Below, in pieces: positions 1-11,293 of a stretch of 64,000 bases of DNA. The position numbers were made by a program, and so were the translations under genes. The DNA is taken from positions 7,936,001 through 8,000,000 of the forward strand of contig JAETXT010000001.1 of the NCBI GenBank assembly GCA_019188255.1. The letters run 5' to 3'. The stretch comes from Verticillium longisporum. Its lineage: Eukaryota > Ascomycota > Sordariomycetes > Glomerellales > Plectosphaerellaceae. Position 1 is the stretch's first letter, and each line of letters starts with the position of its first letter. The notes under the pieces were generated by a model. That model saw only the letters and a list, made by a program, of their open reading frames with translations, did not search any database and was not told the DNA's origin.

Positions 1-1697
1 AGGTTTATTAAAGGCCCTTATGAACTTCCTAAACTATCTCAAGAGCTGTTAATGACCTATGTGATTCCTAGGTTCATATATGCTGGTGATTCCAAGTCAC
101 CTCTGTATTCAACGCTCCCTATGTTCCAGCTGCTCTCCAGTTATCAACAAATACCCGCTAAATTCCTCGACTTGTTTCTAACACTTGGCAAGACACAGGG
201 CAGGGGAAATTTTCACTCCATTGTATACCTTGAAAGCAACTTACCTGGCACTTTCTCAGAGAGGCAGCTCGGAATTCCTGAGCTTGGCAGGTCTGGAAAA
301 GAGCTCCGTCATTGCTACAAGATCCAAGCGATGGAGCACTCAACTGAAGAAAACCGTTGGGTTCGGAGACAAGTCACAGTGTTTCATTCTTTCGATTCAG
401 AGAACGGTCGATGTTTTTTGCTTACCATTAAGGCCGATAACACAATGAGGAAGCGGATAGTACGGGAACAAGTTCAACTCGACATGCTGCAACCGAAAGT
501 TTTAGAAACGCTGGAAGGATCTTTCAAATCAACCCTAGCCACTCATCTATTTCACCTGGACTGGAGCTCCGAGGGGCTGGATGTGGTGTATCGATGATAT
601 CAGATTTCGACTTCAAGGAATAATTGATCCTGTGCAAGGAGAAAGGACAACTAACTTGGGCATGGCGGCCCCCGGGTTGAATTTAACTTCAGAGACACAT
701 GGAGATCCCAATGCCACTGAAGGGCAGGCCCCTTTGCGACAGTCACCTGGGGTGCCAAACGCCTGCTCACTCTTCACCCAGCGTCCCGCCCAAACCTTGA
801 GAAACACGTGGGCGGACTTAAATGTCAATAATGATCCTGCATTGGCTTTCCGACCCACAAGACGAGACACCGACGTCGAGATGAGGCGTTTGGCCGTTGA
901 GGATCAGAACTTGAAGGAAGAAGTGGAGCAGATTTACAATCTCCTCACCCCGTTCTATGTATCGGACAAGCAGAAACACTTTTCATTCATTTCAGAGCTT
1001 CAGGAGACCAAGTTGATGATGGGCTCAACATCAGAGTACTGGCAAACCTACAAGCCACGAACTCAGACTTACTCGGATGGGAGAATTGCCCGGAAGCGAT
1101 AGCAAAAGATTGCAAGAGCCAAGTTGCTCGCTTCCGTGGTTGCATTCAAAACATCAAGGGGACTCTCGACGTTCAATGCAAAAGAGCGGATACATTTATC
1201 GAACAGTTGCGTGATAATTTGAGCCGAGTAAGTGCAACCTATCGAAGCCTGAACCTCCCAATATCAATATGTTTATGCAGTATGAAGTCATCGCACAATA
1301 TCGAACCTCACTTATTAACAAGGCATACGCTAATTCTGCTTATCGATCTGCTTTGAGAGCCGAAAAAGTGACTGCAGCTATGCACGATATTGCCAAACGA
1401 ACAGAAAGAGATACAGCTTCAATGCATATCATCACTTTGTTTACCTTGGTACTCTTGCCAGGTACATTTCTTGGTGTAAGACATTAAACGCCTCTTATTC
1501 ACACTCATCTAATACCCCGTCAGGCTCTGTTTAGCACGCCAATTTTTGAGGGAGTGGCGACTGAGTCCGGGGCCAAATGGAGTTTCGACGGCACTCTATT
1601 TGGTATTTTCATGGCAGTCTGCGTCCCAATCATGTTCATTACTATTGGTTCGTGGGGGTACCACATCAAGCGCCACAAACGCGGTGGCAGCTATTAG
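1..1697 (+). CDS. CorA-like membrane protein, 5' end outside window
   Basis: The frame is open to the left edge, so the start is missing. Inferred exons are 1-951, 996-1227, 1281-1475 and 1524-1697. The C-terminus has the fungal CorA-like layout: a helical stretch, a segment reading TASMHIITLFTLVLLPGTF as first membrane helix, a short loop with FSTPIFE, a second helix (LFGIFMAVCVPIMFITIG) and a basic tail (HIKRHKR). CorA proteins are Mg2+/divalent-cation channels, but these large fungal relatives usually lack a proven transport role. Two frame problems: the frame reading LDWSSEG stops at 595 and homology seems to continue in the frame opening at 581 (WCIDDIRF), which one fewer G in the run 573-576 would explain; and intron 952-995 is short with a weak donor. 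Family fairly sure; function unknown. It may be a real gene with an assembly indel or a decaying one. Confidence 0.6.
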
Positions 1698-2350
1698 GGT
1701 TGGGCTTGGAATAAATACAGAATTGGGACTTTTAACTCTCTTTTTAGCAGATGAATCCACTTGATTATTTTCTACATGTCCTTTTGGCTTAATTCCATGG
1801 AGTATGGCCATGCGACAGTTGTCGCTGCGCCCTTCTAGGGACGTTTGATAACAGGAGCTGAGGCATTCAGGTCCAGGTAACCATATCGATTTGCTGAGAA
1901 GTACTATCAATCTGAGATCGGGCGTTTTCGGGGAAAGTGTTTAGCTCAACGTAACACAAGGTGCATAATTCAGCCTGCATTACCTCATGAAAACAAAACC
2001 ATCTGTGTGGTACATCCAACATTGTACTCCCCGCCCCCACCGATAAGTCAAAATACATATGCCAAGGTAGCGACAACACTTTACAAAATGTACGTGTCTC
2101 ACTCGAGATAAGGACTTCACCATACGTAAATCCATCCTCTAGCCTTGGTTCGTGCGCTCTTTTCACAGTCATATGAGCCTGTGATCCAACCAAATCTGTC
2201 AAACACAAATCGTTTAGCACTAGAATTTTGCCTTCGCCACTACGTGTGCTCATACATCCCCAATATTTACAGCTCGATATCGAAGAACATGTTTGATGGC
2301 CAGTAGATTTCTCTTGAAGCGAAGGAAAGAAGCTCACGTCTGACCATGAT
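1698..2350. other. Intergenic, no supported gene
   Basis: About 650 bases between the CorA-like gene and the kinase. A 180-codon open frame on the minus strand (1867-2409) has no motif I recognise, a skewed Ser/Cys-rich composition and overlaps the start of the kinase, so I do not call it. Confidence 0.5.
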
Positions 2351-5300
2351 ATGGTGTTTGCTGACGACTTCCAAAGGGATATGCAAGAGCAAGCCGCAGT
2401 CAGCACCACGAGGCGCAGTCTCCGAGAGGAATTCGAATCATGGGTCGATAGGAATACCCATAAAGGCCAGAATTGCCATGGTGCTACACAGAACTATGTG
2501 CCCATCAGCCTCTAAAGGAAATACTGGACTAGCGACCGTGTCTCGAAACTCCTCATGCCCAGCCAACAACACCACATGGCTGTCGATCAGGTTCGTGAAG
2601 GATTGTTTGTCATCTTTTCGATTCTCGTCGCTATATCCGACACCGAGTGTCCTACATGGATGTCACGCTTGGGAGATTTACACGATCATGATTACGTCGA
2701 CTCGATGTTACCATTTGAGCAGACACCAGATTTTGAAACAACGAGGAACCATTTTGGAATAAATTTAACGACAAACAATGGCTCTTTTATCACTTCGTCT
2801 TCAAACCTAATCTCAATCCAGCGATCACGGTTTCATCCAGGCACACCTTTCCGTTTCATGACTATCAACCACAGCAGCAATGGCCACCAGGACCACTTTC
2901 ACAGAACACAGGAGCAGTGAGATTGAAAAGGTTGACAATCGATCCTGTGGTGGGCAGCATATCAGGTATCCCGAAAACTAAAGTGAGACAGAGAGTCCTC
3001 CGATGTTCTATGAGTCCTTGAGGAGTTAGCTGCTTACATGTAGTGTAGTCAGACGTGGTCATTGTCCTGAAGTCTCACGGGGGTTCTGACGAGTCTGAGT
3101 CGGGATTTATAAACGAAGCCCGAGCATATATTCGTTGGCACAACAGCATCAACGAGTCACCGTTTGCCATAAGTCATGTTCTCAAGTGTTACGGGATTTT
3201 TCGGTCATATTCGTTCCTACCAAGCCATCCATACCGCTATAATATTCTCCTTGAGTATGCAGACCGCGGTACTCTTCAGGACTGGTATGCAAGTGCGCGG
3301 CAGCCAAGGTCGCCAGTTCATATCAGGAGTTTCTGGAAATCTTTGGCGCAGATTTTGATTGCTCTGCAAGCGTTGCATCAGGGATTAGCCAGCGGAGCTA
3401 CAAGGTAGGTTAACCTAGAACATTGATCATGGCAATTGCAATTGAGGAGTCAACCGTATTGATAACCCTTCTAGTGTGCACCAGGACCTGAAGCCATCGA
3501 ATATATTCTTCTGCTCAGACAAAGCAGAGCAGGGCGACGAAGACGATCGATATTTTAGGTTTGTCGCAAAACTAGGCGATTTTGACAAAAGCCATGTGAC
3601 GGCGAGAGGCAACCCTACCCTTGACAGTGGTGGTGCTGTCACCTACCGTAAGATTGACAATCTGCCAAACAATGACAGGGCGATATGACTGCTAATTGCT
3701 CGGAGTACCTCCAGAGATGATTCTGAGGAATGAAGTTCGCCATAAATACTACCCCTCCATGGAGATTTGGGCCATCAGCTGTATATTCATCGAAGTCGCA
3801 GTCTGGATCGTTGGAGGGCATCCTGAAGTGCGTAGTTTCGCAGAACGCCGAAGAGGGCAAACTTCACTGAGGCAAGTTGAAGCAGGCGCTGCTGACTCTT
3901 TCACGATGGCACCATCTGCCTATTGCCTTATGTGACAGATGTTCTTGCATGGATACACAAGCATCGCCAACCAGACGATCTGACCACACCAAATATTGTC
4001 CTATATCTACTCAACGGCGTACTGCGGCAGTCTGAATCCATGCGGCCAACTGCGAACACCATTTTAAGCTCAATCGAAAAGATTATTGAAAGGGACGCTG
4101 ACCCGATTCCTCTAATTCACTCGACAGGCAACCAAGTATTTAACTCATCCACGCTACAGGGTAACTCCGACATAGCACAGCACACGATGCTTGTTCTACG
4201 GGCCCAAAACCATGCGGGCCTTTTTGACAGGGATAGAAACCGGTCATCAGAGATACAAATTCGTCCGGCCTACATGCATACAGGCGAATCAAAGGAAGAT
4301 TCGGGGCGTCCAATGCTTCTCAATATTGCTGCCACAATACCACCTTTGGCACCGGTTCCCCTAAGCGACATTCAGATCATATCTGATGCTGCTGAAAAAG
4401 CAAATACCAGGGTGGGAGACGCTGGGGGAAGTGTCTTTGGGATATATGAACCTCTCTCCGAACAACAGCCGCAGGACGACGGAAGCTGGTTTCCCACGAC
4501 TCTTGTTCAGCAGCCTGCTCACAGCAGTGCTGTCCTACTCTTGAACAGCACTCGTGTTTCTGGTCGATCTGACTACAGGGAAACCACTCAATTTGCTTCC
4601 ACGCCAAGATACTCTTACAATAAACCTAGCCAGCATCATAAGACGCCCCGGATAACTGCTATCTCCTGGGCCAAGCATTCGTCTGTTTCCTCGCATAGGG
4701 CAGCAACCGAGACCTCTGAACAGCAATCATTTCCTGCATCACCGGCGTCAGAAATAAGGCGCGTCAGTTGGCAAGATGTCCAAGAATATACATCTATTCA
4801 AAGGTTGGATCGTTTAGGACGAGAAAAATACAGGGGCCTATTGGAAGGAAGAAATATTGTGAGCTCAAGCATAGAAGAGTGTTGACTGAAGCTGATTCCA
4901 TCAAATGCAGATCTTCTTTGTGGACGATTCAAAGACGATGTTACATTTCAAAAAAGACATCATGGAATTTGTGGAGCTCATTGCGTACTTCATCGGCGAT
5001 ATAAAGCCAGATCGATTGGAAGTTGTGTTAGCATCGAAAAGCAGCAAGGAGCGAAAGAAGTCGAAGCATCCGGAAGAGCTCAGCTCCTTCATTAACACCG
5101 GGTTCACTGCTGAAACACGTCGGCAACGTTCTATGGAGCTGTCTATAAGCAAACTTTTGCATGTTGTGGGTGAAAGACTGCCACGCCGCGCAAGAACGAG
5201 GGTCGCTATTTTGCGCAGCATGCTGTCGAACAAGAGAGTCCCCTGCAGCATTTATGTGCTAACAGATGGCGCATGGACTGGCCACAGGAATACTGAGACG

Positions 5301-5597
5301 TGTGGAGTTGACATCCCGATAAGAGGTCTCATGGATCAGATGCACGCACAAGGAAGCCGTCGGACAGATGTGGCGATTCAGTTCGTCCAGTTTGGAACTG
5401 ATCCTGTTGGGCATGCTCGACTCAAATATTTGAACAATTCTATCGCGATTGATCCCTGGTAAGTCCTTCAATTATATCATGATTTCGTAATCTAACGCAA
5501 CAATAGACAGAACATCGTAGATCACAGGTTGTGTACAGACGGCATCAGGCACATCTTACCCGGGCCTCTTAGCCAAGACAGCGATGTCAGTGGCTAA
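2351..5597 (+). pseudogene. Protein kinase-vWA fusion, disrupted
   Basis: A fungal protein kinase with a C-terminal von Willebrand A domain. From the ATG at 2351 the frame runs into TAA at 2513-2515 (CpA to TpA would make it from CAA) and continues with YWTSDRVSKLL, typical of the N-terminal region of such fungal kinases. Kinase exons: 3049-3404 (VIVLK with the ATP-site lysine), 3475-3647 (HQDLKPSN catalytic loop, then GDFD at the usual DFG place), 3706-4858 (PPE and the C-lobe). Introns 3405-3474, 3648-3705 and 4859-4910 have good borders. The C-lobe breaks at the T-run 3899-3901: one more T would join ADS to FHDG, a usual junction in this family. The vWA part (from 4911) opens with a MIDAS-like DDSKT and has YVLTDGAW. 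At 5460 a GTAAGT donor would splice to an exon reading NIVDHR but creates TGA. Exon structure between 2850 and 3049 is unclear. Confidence 0.65.
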
Positions 5598-5849
5598 ATT
5601 TCGGCGCAGACCAAAAGGTTATGAGCGTCCAACGTTGCTCCCTTATTCAGCCATTCTGAGGATGTCTAGAGTTCGGCATTTGGGCAGACTACTACCTAGT
5701 TTAGGTTATAAGGTAAACGGGGTCACAGCTGTAAGATCACATGTTTATGCAACGTCATCAGAGCTCCAAGCAAGCAAGTCCACTCTGTATCGATTTACGG
5801 AGGTGATTTCATGTATTTGATTATTGTTCGTGTAGAATGTGTTACGACA

Positions 5850-5960
5850 TTATATCTCGACTTCGACGTAAGCCACCACGACCATCGCTCTGACAACACC
5901 CGACCTCGCGAACCGGTCAAACACTGTTCCAAAGCGTGATGCTCCAGAGCTCTTCAAACA
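5850..5960 (-). pseudogene. Fragment of a methyltransferase 3' end
   Basis: The minus strand encodes FDRFARSGVVRAMVVVA, nearly the C-terminus of the intact methyltransferase at 7193 (FDWFARSGVVRAVVVIA). At nucleotide level the shared block includes acaacacccgacctcgc. Similarity fades within about 100 bases and no other part of the enzyme is present. It stands to the disrupted kinase-vWA gene as the intact enzyme stands to the second vWA copy, so it is best read as a leftover of a duplicated gene pair. Confidence 0.7.
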
Positions 5961-6399
5961 TAAGCGTCCTGCTTTTCGTTGAGCAAGATGAGCAAGACGT
6001 ATGGTGGTGATGTTGGCTGAAAGGTGTCTGCTTGTGTCTAGTCTTGGGACTGCTATTTCGGTATGAATGCTAATGCCCTGCGCTGTCGCCGTGTTGCAGG
6101 TTCTGACCCCCAACTTTGAATTGCTAGATTGTGAAGGGTCCTGCTACGTTCCCCAGTCATCCCTCTCTCACTGAGGCGGTTGCAATATACAGAGAAACCT
6201 GCCTACTGACCAGGGCAGGCACTTGACAGAGAAAATCGCCCACCAAAAGGCTCTACAGAAAGCTTACGACATGAGGGCGATCCGTAGGTCGGCACTGATC
6301 TATTAGACTCACATGATCGAGCACCTCTGGAGATGTTTCTTAGTAAGGTTGATAATGATGATATATTTAACGCCACTATAAATCCTATATAGGCAAAAA
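5961..6399. other. Intergenic, no supported gene
   Basis: Between the methyltransferase scrap and the second vWA copy. No open frame with recognisable similarity; probably decayed duplicated DNA. Confidence 0.4.
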
Positions 6400-6976
6400 G
6401 GCGCCCGCGCCGCTACGCTCCATTAGCTATTAAGAACTGTAACCAACTTGACGAAGTAGTGGCAAAAGGCGTCCCCATTTGAGAATAGGCTCAGCTACGT
6501 GCTTGGTGAAGTAGCAGAAATATTCCTACGGCGTACGACCGCGCTCAGAGCCTTCAATTAGAAAGAACAGCCCGCCAACATCTATTTAGTGACGAATGGG
6601 TTGTGGAGCCAAAAAACGAAAAATGAAGCGTGTGGAGTTGACAATCCGAACCGACGGATCATGGAGATCATGGATGAATCAAACAGTGAACGGGCAGATG
6701 TATCAATACAGATTATCAGGTACGGAAACGACTCAGCGGGCATCAGACGGCTCAAATATCTTGATGAAGATATTTCTCAAGGTTCATCGTAAGTCGACAA
6801 TAATTCAGAGTATTGAATTTGGCACGATAAGCATTGATTTGTCTAACATGAAGAACAGATATGACATAACGGACCATAAGAATGCCGATAACCCTGATGT
6901 CTGGGATGTACTTGTCGGGCCTCTGGATCAGGAAAATGACCTGAAGGATGAAGATAATGTTAAGCCGGAGGGGTGA
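6400..6976 (+). pseudogene. Truncated second copy of the vWA domain
   Basis: A second, diverged copy of the C-terminal half of the vWA domain. It reads NIYLVTNGLWS where the first copy reads SIYVLTDGAWT, then CGVDNPNRRIME, then RRLKYLDEDI matching ARLKYLNNSI. Upstream similarity (SYVLGEVAEIFLRR) is interrupted by TAG near 6556 and by TGA before it. The last intron is conserved: GTAAGT at 6789, acceptor at 6858, then YDITDHK, equivalent to NIVDHR of copy one, ending at TGA 6974-6976. No kinase domain or vWA start is visible. A tandem duplicate that kept its 3' end, lost its 5' end and is no longer translatable as a whole. Confidence 0.7.
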
Positions 6977-7192
6977 GGAGCGAATGTACGACACCTGTGG
7001 TCTTTCCCCAGGACCATGTCGTCTGATTATTGATTGCATAGAGGGCAAGCGATGCGCGAGTTTTCCCGATCCTCCACGCAGGCGCCTTAAAGTCAGCAAA
7101 GTTGAGGCATGCCATTTTTTGTTTCAATGGAGTTTTTTTTAAAAAGGCAGTAAATGATTGCCATCCAATATTGTACAAAATGCTAGCTTCTG

Positions 7193-8352
7193 TTATGAAG
7201 CCGACTTATCCACTGTGCGTGCTATGACCACCACCGCCCTCACAACACCCGACCTCGCAAACCAGTCGAACAACCTCCCCGCCAGCTTGAAGCCGCCCAG
7301 CGAGACGCCATACTCGCCCAACGCCCGCTCCTGGCCATCCAAAAACCGGACCAGGCCAGAAAAGACGTGCTCCGTAATGTCCCTGATCTCGATGCCGTCC
7401 CGGTCGTAGCCACACTCGACCAGCTGGTCCCGATACGCGTCCTCGACGAGGAACGTGCCCACGGGACAGCCCATGAAGACGCCCACGGCGCGCAGCACGA
7501 GCCTCTCGCGCCAGGACGCCCCCTCGCTCAGCAGCAGGTCAAAGGCCGCGACGCGGGCGCCGAGCTCGCGCGCGGCATACGCAAAGACGGGCCGCCGCGA
7601 GGGCGAGAAGTGGTAGAGGCAGTCGAGCGCGACGAGCCACCTGTCGGTGAAGCGCTCGTCGGCGAGGGCGCGCACGGCGTCGGCGACGGGGGCGGGCCAG
7701 GTGGCGGGGCGCGCGGCGTCGGCGCGGAACAGCTTGAAGGCGTCGGCGCGGATGTCGAGGTCTGCCGAGGACGAGGCGGAGGCGGAGGCGTTCGTGGCGG
7801 AGGCGACCGCGCGGCAGATCTTCCGCGAGGCCGTCTGCACCTGGGCCTCGTTGAGGGTCAGGCCGACGTAGCGAAAGTCGGACCACGGGCCTGACGCCGT
7901 CAGGCGGGCGAGGTGCCAGGTCTGGTCGCCGCAGCCGAAGCCGAGGTCGAGGATGGCGAGGGCGCCGGGGCGGGCGGCCGTCGGGGACCTGGGGGCCAGG
8001 AGACCGGCGGCGGAGAGGAGCTGTTTCAGGAGGGCGAGGGCTGCCTCGTCAAAGTGCTCGATCTGGTTGTCGTCATCGTCGCGCCTGGGAGGACGTCAAC
8101 AGCGAGGAAAGACATGGCATGGGTGCGGGGGACGCACCAGTAGCCGACATTCATCCACATGGAGCTCAGTGGTGTTCTGAGGTTGAGCTTCCAGTGGCCG
8201 AGCCCGTAGTGGTCGGTCATGCGCAAGGCTGTGACGCCGAGGACGAGGGCCAGGAGGACGGCGAAGATGATGCCGCCGAGGAATCCGGTCAGAAAATCCC
8301 GCGTGACCAAGGAGCGGCCGGACTCCATATTAGCGAGGGCGCTCAAGGCCAT
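7193..8352 (-). CDS. SAM-dependent methyltransferase with N-terminal membrane helix
   Basis: Two exons, 8352-8138 and 8084-7193, with an intron (8085-8137) whose removal joins MWMNVGYW to RDDDD. The product is about 368 aa from the methionine at 8352; an in-frame ATG at 8448 would add 32 residues. Near the N-terminus lies a membrane helix (FLTGFLGGIIFAVLLALVLG). The Rossmann methyltransferase core has motif I LDLGFGCGDQ, then YVGLTLNEAQVQ and ALDCLYHFSP. The layout resembles fungal class I methyltransferases distantly related to cyclopropane-fatty-acid synthases; the substrate is unknown. The gene is head-to-tail with the membrane-protein gene at 8691, and its 3' end faces the vWA pseudogene. 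Family sure, substrate not. Confidence 0.85.
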
Positions 8353-8690
8353 GATGAACGTGAACGCAGGTAGGGTCTGACCTGAGGCAAGTTTGGGATG
8401 GTTGAGGTGAGGTTGAGTCTGGTGCATGTATGCGAGCAAGTGGGTCACATTCGGTCGGTATGCACCTATGAAGAGAGACTACCAAGGAGGGACTCGAGTC
8501 TTGACCAACATCACCAGGGACCTTAGGGACCTTTTTAGAAAATCATTTCGGGCACTTTAGGGCAAACAATATGAAAAATTATATGTCTTTTTATATCTTC
8601 TCTATCTACCAACTGTACATTTCCACAGCAGAATGCACAAACTCCCCCAACATAGCATGCAGCTCGGCGCATCCGGGAAGACACTACTCT
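8353..8690. other. Spacer between co-oriented genes
   Basis: 338 bases holding the methyltransferase promoter and the 3' region of the upstream membrane-protein gene. Nothing distinctive seen. Confidence 0.4.
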
Positions 8691-9799
8691 TCACTCTTCA
8701 CCCAGAAGCTGCCAAGCCGCATAACTCACCCAGCAGCAGATGACGTCCCAGCCGACGGAGCTCACGGCGGGATGCTCGTGCAGCGTGCTCAGGATGAGCT
8801 CCCAGCCGCCCCCCTCGGCCTGGACCTTGGACGTGCCGACGGCGAGCAGGGCGGCGAGGTTCGCGACGCGCAGGTACCAGCTCGGCTGATTGAGGAGCGG
8901 CGCGGGGACCTCGCGGCGCAGGATCCTGTTGATGAGGAGCGGCGTGAAGGCGAGGAGGTGCGGCGCCAGCACGATGGGCAGGAAAGTCGGCGTGCCGAAC
9001 TTGTCGGGGACGGAGACGGCGCAGCCGACGGTGAGGCCGAGGACGATCTGGTACCAGAAGGGGGCCATGGCCGGGGTGAGGACCTGCTGGGGCTGGGCCT
9101 TTTTGGCAGACTCGGAGCTGTCGTTGTCGTCGTCGTCGTCGTTTGAGTCATCCGAGTCGGAGAGCCTCTCCTTGGGCTTCACGGCCTCTTCGGGGAGAGC
9201 GGCTGGCGCGACGACGTCATGGGCCAGGACGGCGAGGAAGAAGAGGTTCGAGGCGAAGGAAATGGCGACGACTTGGCCGAGCAGCATAAACGCCCACATG
9301 TGGGGGATCTTGCGCTTCTTGGCTGGGGCAGGTTAGTTTGTACTTCTAGGGTGCATGAATAAGAGGATGCGTGGTACGTACCCTGGACGGCGAGCATGAC
9401 GCTCCAGTTGGCGCAGAAACCAAAGATCTGAAGAGACCACCAGGCCCTAGCTGGCGTCTCAAACGTCGAGGCCCAGGCCTGCTTGAAGAGGGACGTCTCG
9501 CGCAGCCACAGGCCGACGTAGAGCTTGGCGCTGTTGCCGGGCCGCAGGAGACGGCGGGCCTTCCAGGCGGCGTAGGACCACTCGAAGAAGCGGAACATGT
9601 GGTACCAGGTGGTGGCGAGGCTGAGGACGGCGAGCAGGGAGAAGACTGTGAAGCCGAGCAGCTGGCGGCCGGTGCCGGCGGTGGTGCGTTGGGCGACGCC
9701 CTTGCGGATCGTACGGACGCAGCTGACGGTCAGCGTGGCGGCGAGCACCATGTAGCCTGCGAGGATGGCGATGGGGCGGGCATTCGAGGGGGCCTCCAT
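8691..9799 (-). CDS. Polytopic integral membrane protein, unknown function
   Basis: Two exons, 9799-9382 and 9322-8691, intron 9323-9381, giving 349 aa. Start chosen at the ATG followed by EAPSNARPIA; the open frame continues upstream with low-complexity Ser/Pro sequence that looks like leader. About seven hydrophobic segments are visible, for example IAILAGYMVLAATLTVSCV, LLGFTVFSLLAVLSLATTWY, HMWAFMLLGQVVAISFASN and WYQIVLGLTVGCAVSV. A very acidic loop of Asp/Glu/Ser lies after the AVKPKERL segment. The stretches WLRETSLFKQAW and ARAWWSLQIF look like the conserved core of a family I remember only as uncharacterised fungal membrane proteins. It is divergent from the FAD oxidoreductase gene and upstream of the methyltransferase, suggesting joint work on a membrane lipid; that is inference. 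Confidence 0.75.
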
Positions 9800-11293
9800 G
9801 TTGGCGAGGGGAGGCCGAGGGGAGGCCGAGGGGGCCGGGTGAGCCGAGGGAGAGGCGCTCTGGGGGGTTCTGAAAAGCCAGATGGCTCGTGGGATGGAAT
9901 TGTTGATGCTGAGGACGATTTTCATATATTGATGGTGATGCTCAGATGATCAAGACACGAAACTCAATGCGTGAGGTGAGGCAGGATTGTTGATGCCAGC
10001 TGGCAGGGGAGAGGTGACGCGGTGACAGCTGGTGGCTCATGGAGTACCAGGTCCGTGCCTCAGCGCTGTATTCCAGGCAAGGTGGTGACCTGGCAAGCCT
10101 GGGTGTCTTAGGTAGGCAAGCTGTTGACAGAAAATCTGGTGGGCACAAAGTCGCTTATACTAGATGTCTACCGCCAGAATACATCCATCTTCGATTTCCA
10201 CCACCACATCTTTTATTCATTGAGGCATAGACTCAAGCGAGCTGTAAACACACTCTAGATAGGCCTATATCTCTACCCACCTAGGACTCCTGGGGCGTTG
10301 AGGTCTTCTATGTCTTGGGCTGCGTACTAATGGATGTACTACTTTGGTATCCTGTATAAGGGAGAGGTCTAGAGATGCTGGCGTAGTTCTGTTAAGTAAG
10401 CAATCTCATTCCCGCCAGACTTTCTGTCAACAGCTTGGTAGGTACCTGCAGTAGGAAGCAGGTGCTAGGGAATGCCGTAAGGTTGATACATGGTAAGGTT
10501 AGGCGCCTCAGTGCTGGGAAGGTGACCGGCAGGTTCTTTAGCAGGCAGGTCCGGGGGCAAGATCGGGTGAGAAGAACTCTGCGGTGGACCCTGATGCGAA
10601 CGATTTGTGGATTCTTCAACGTCCCTGCTGTCCAATGTCGTGTCCGTTGGCCCTCCTGCCGTTGGCCCATTGCTCCTGCCGTTGGCCCATTGCTCCTCCC
10701 GTTGGCCCATGGCTCCTGCCATTGGCCCCTCCCTGGCCCCTGCCTGGACCTCCCCTGGCTCCTCTTGCCTCCCCTCCTCGCACAGCCCTCGTCTTTTCCC
10801 ATCGAGTCGGCCCAACTCTTGACCCAGACCCCGACCGGGACGGACCCTGAGACAACCCCCCCCCCCTTCAACCCACGACCAATTTTGCTCGCCATCATTC
10901 GAATCGACCTGGGCGCCTCGGCACATGACAAATTGGCTGGGCGAGCCAGATTAGTCCTGTCCTGGCGGGTGAGACGCGCTTGATCAGCCATGTCGTCCCG
11001 AAACATGCATCCATCCATCTCACGATACGTCATGTCATGATGGCCATCCATCACCAACAACAACAACAACCCCTCGTCCGTCGGTCAAGCTGAAGCCCAG
11101 TTCTTTCCTTCTTCGGCCTTCAGCACAAGGCTGCTACGGGCAAGCTTTGGCCACAACGGTTCCGAAGCCCTGCACTGCGTCGAAGCCCTGCACTGCATCT
11201 CCGACCTGGCATTAAAGTTAAACTTTCGCGGCCCGGGCCTTTGGCGACGAAGAACCAACCACAAAACAGAGACTCGCTCCAGCGCTGCGCGGC
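9800..11293. promoter_or_regulatory. 1.5-kb divergent promoter region with minisatellite
   Basis: Lies between the start codons of the membrane-protein gene (minus) and the FAD oxidoreductase gene (plus). It includes a 20-base tandem repeat and C-rich low-complexity DNA near 10850. Open frames here are of skewed Pro/Arg/Gly composition with no motifs and are rejected. A shared promoter region is inferred from geometry only. Confidence 0.4.
10658..10737. repeat. 20-bp minisatellite, about 4 units
   Basis: Unit gccgttggcccattgctcct. The first two copies (10658 and 10678) are identical, the third (10698) differs at two positions and the fourth (10718) degenerates after half its length. Confidence 0.85.

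Noticed and set aside
1867..2409. 180-codon minus-strand frame
   Set aside because: No motif, overlaps the kinase start and no promoter or splice support; kept only as a possibility.
10392..11069. 225-codon minus-strand frame upstream of the FAD gene
   Set aside because: Runs through the minisatellite and low-complexity DNA and overlaps equally long frames on both strands; no motif.
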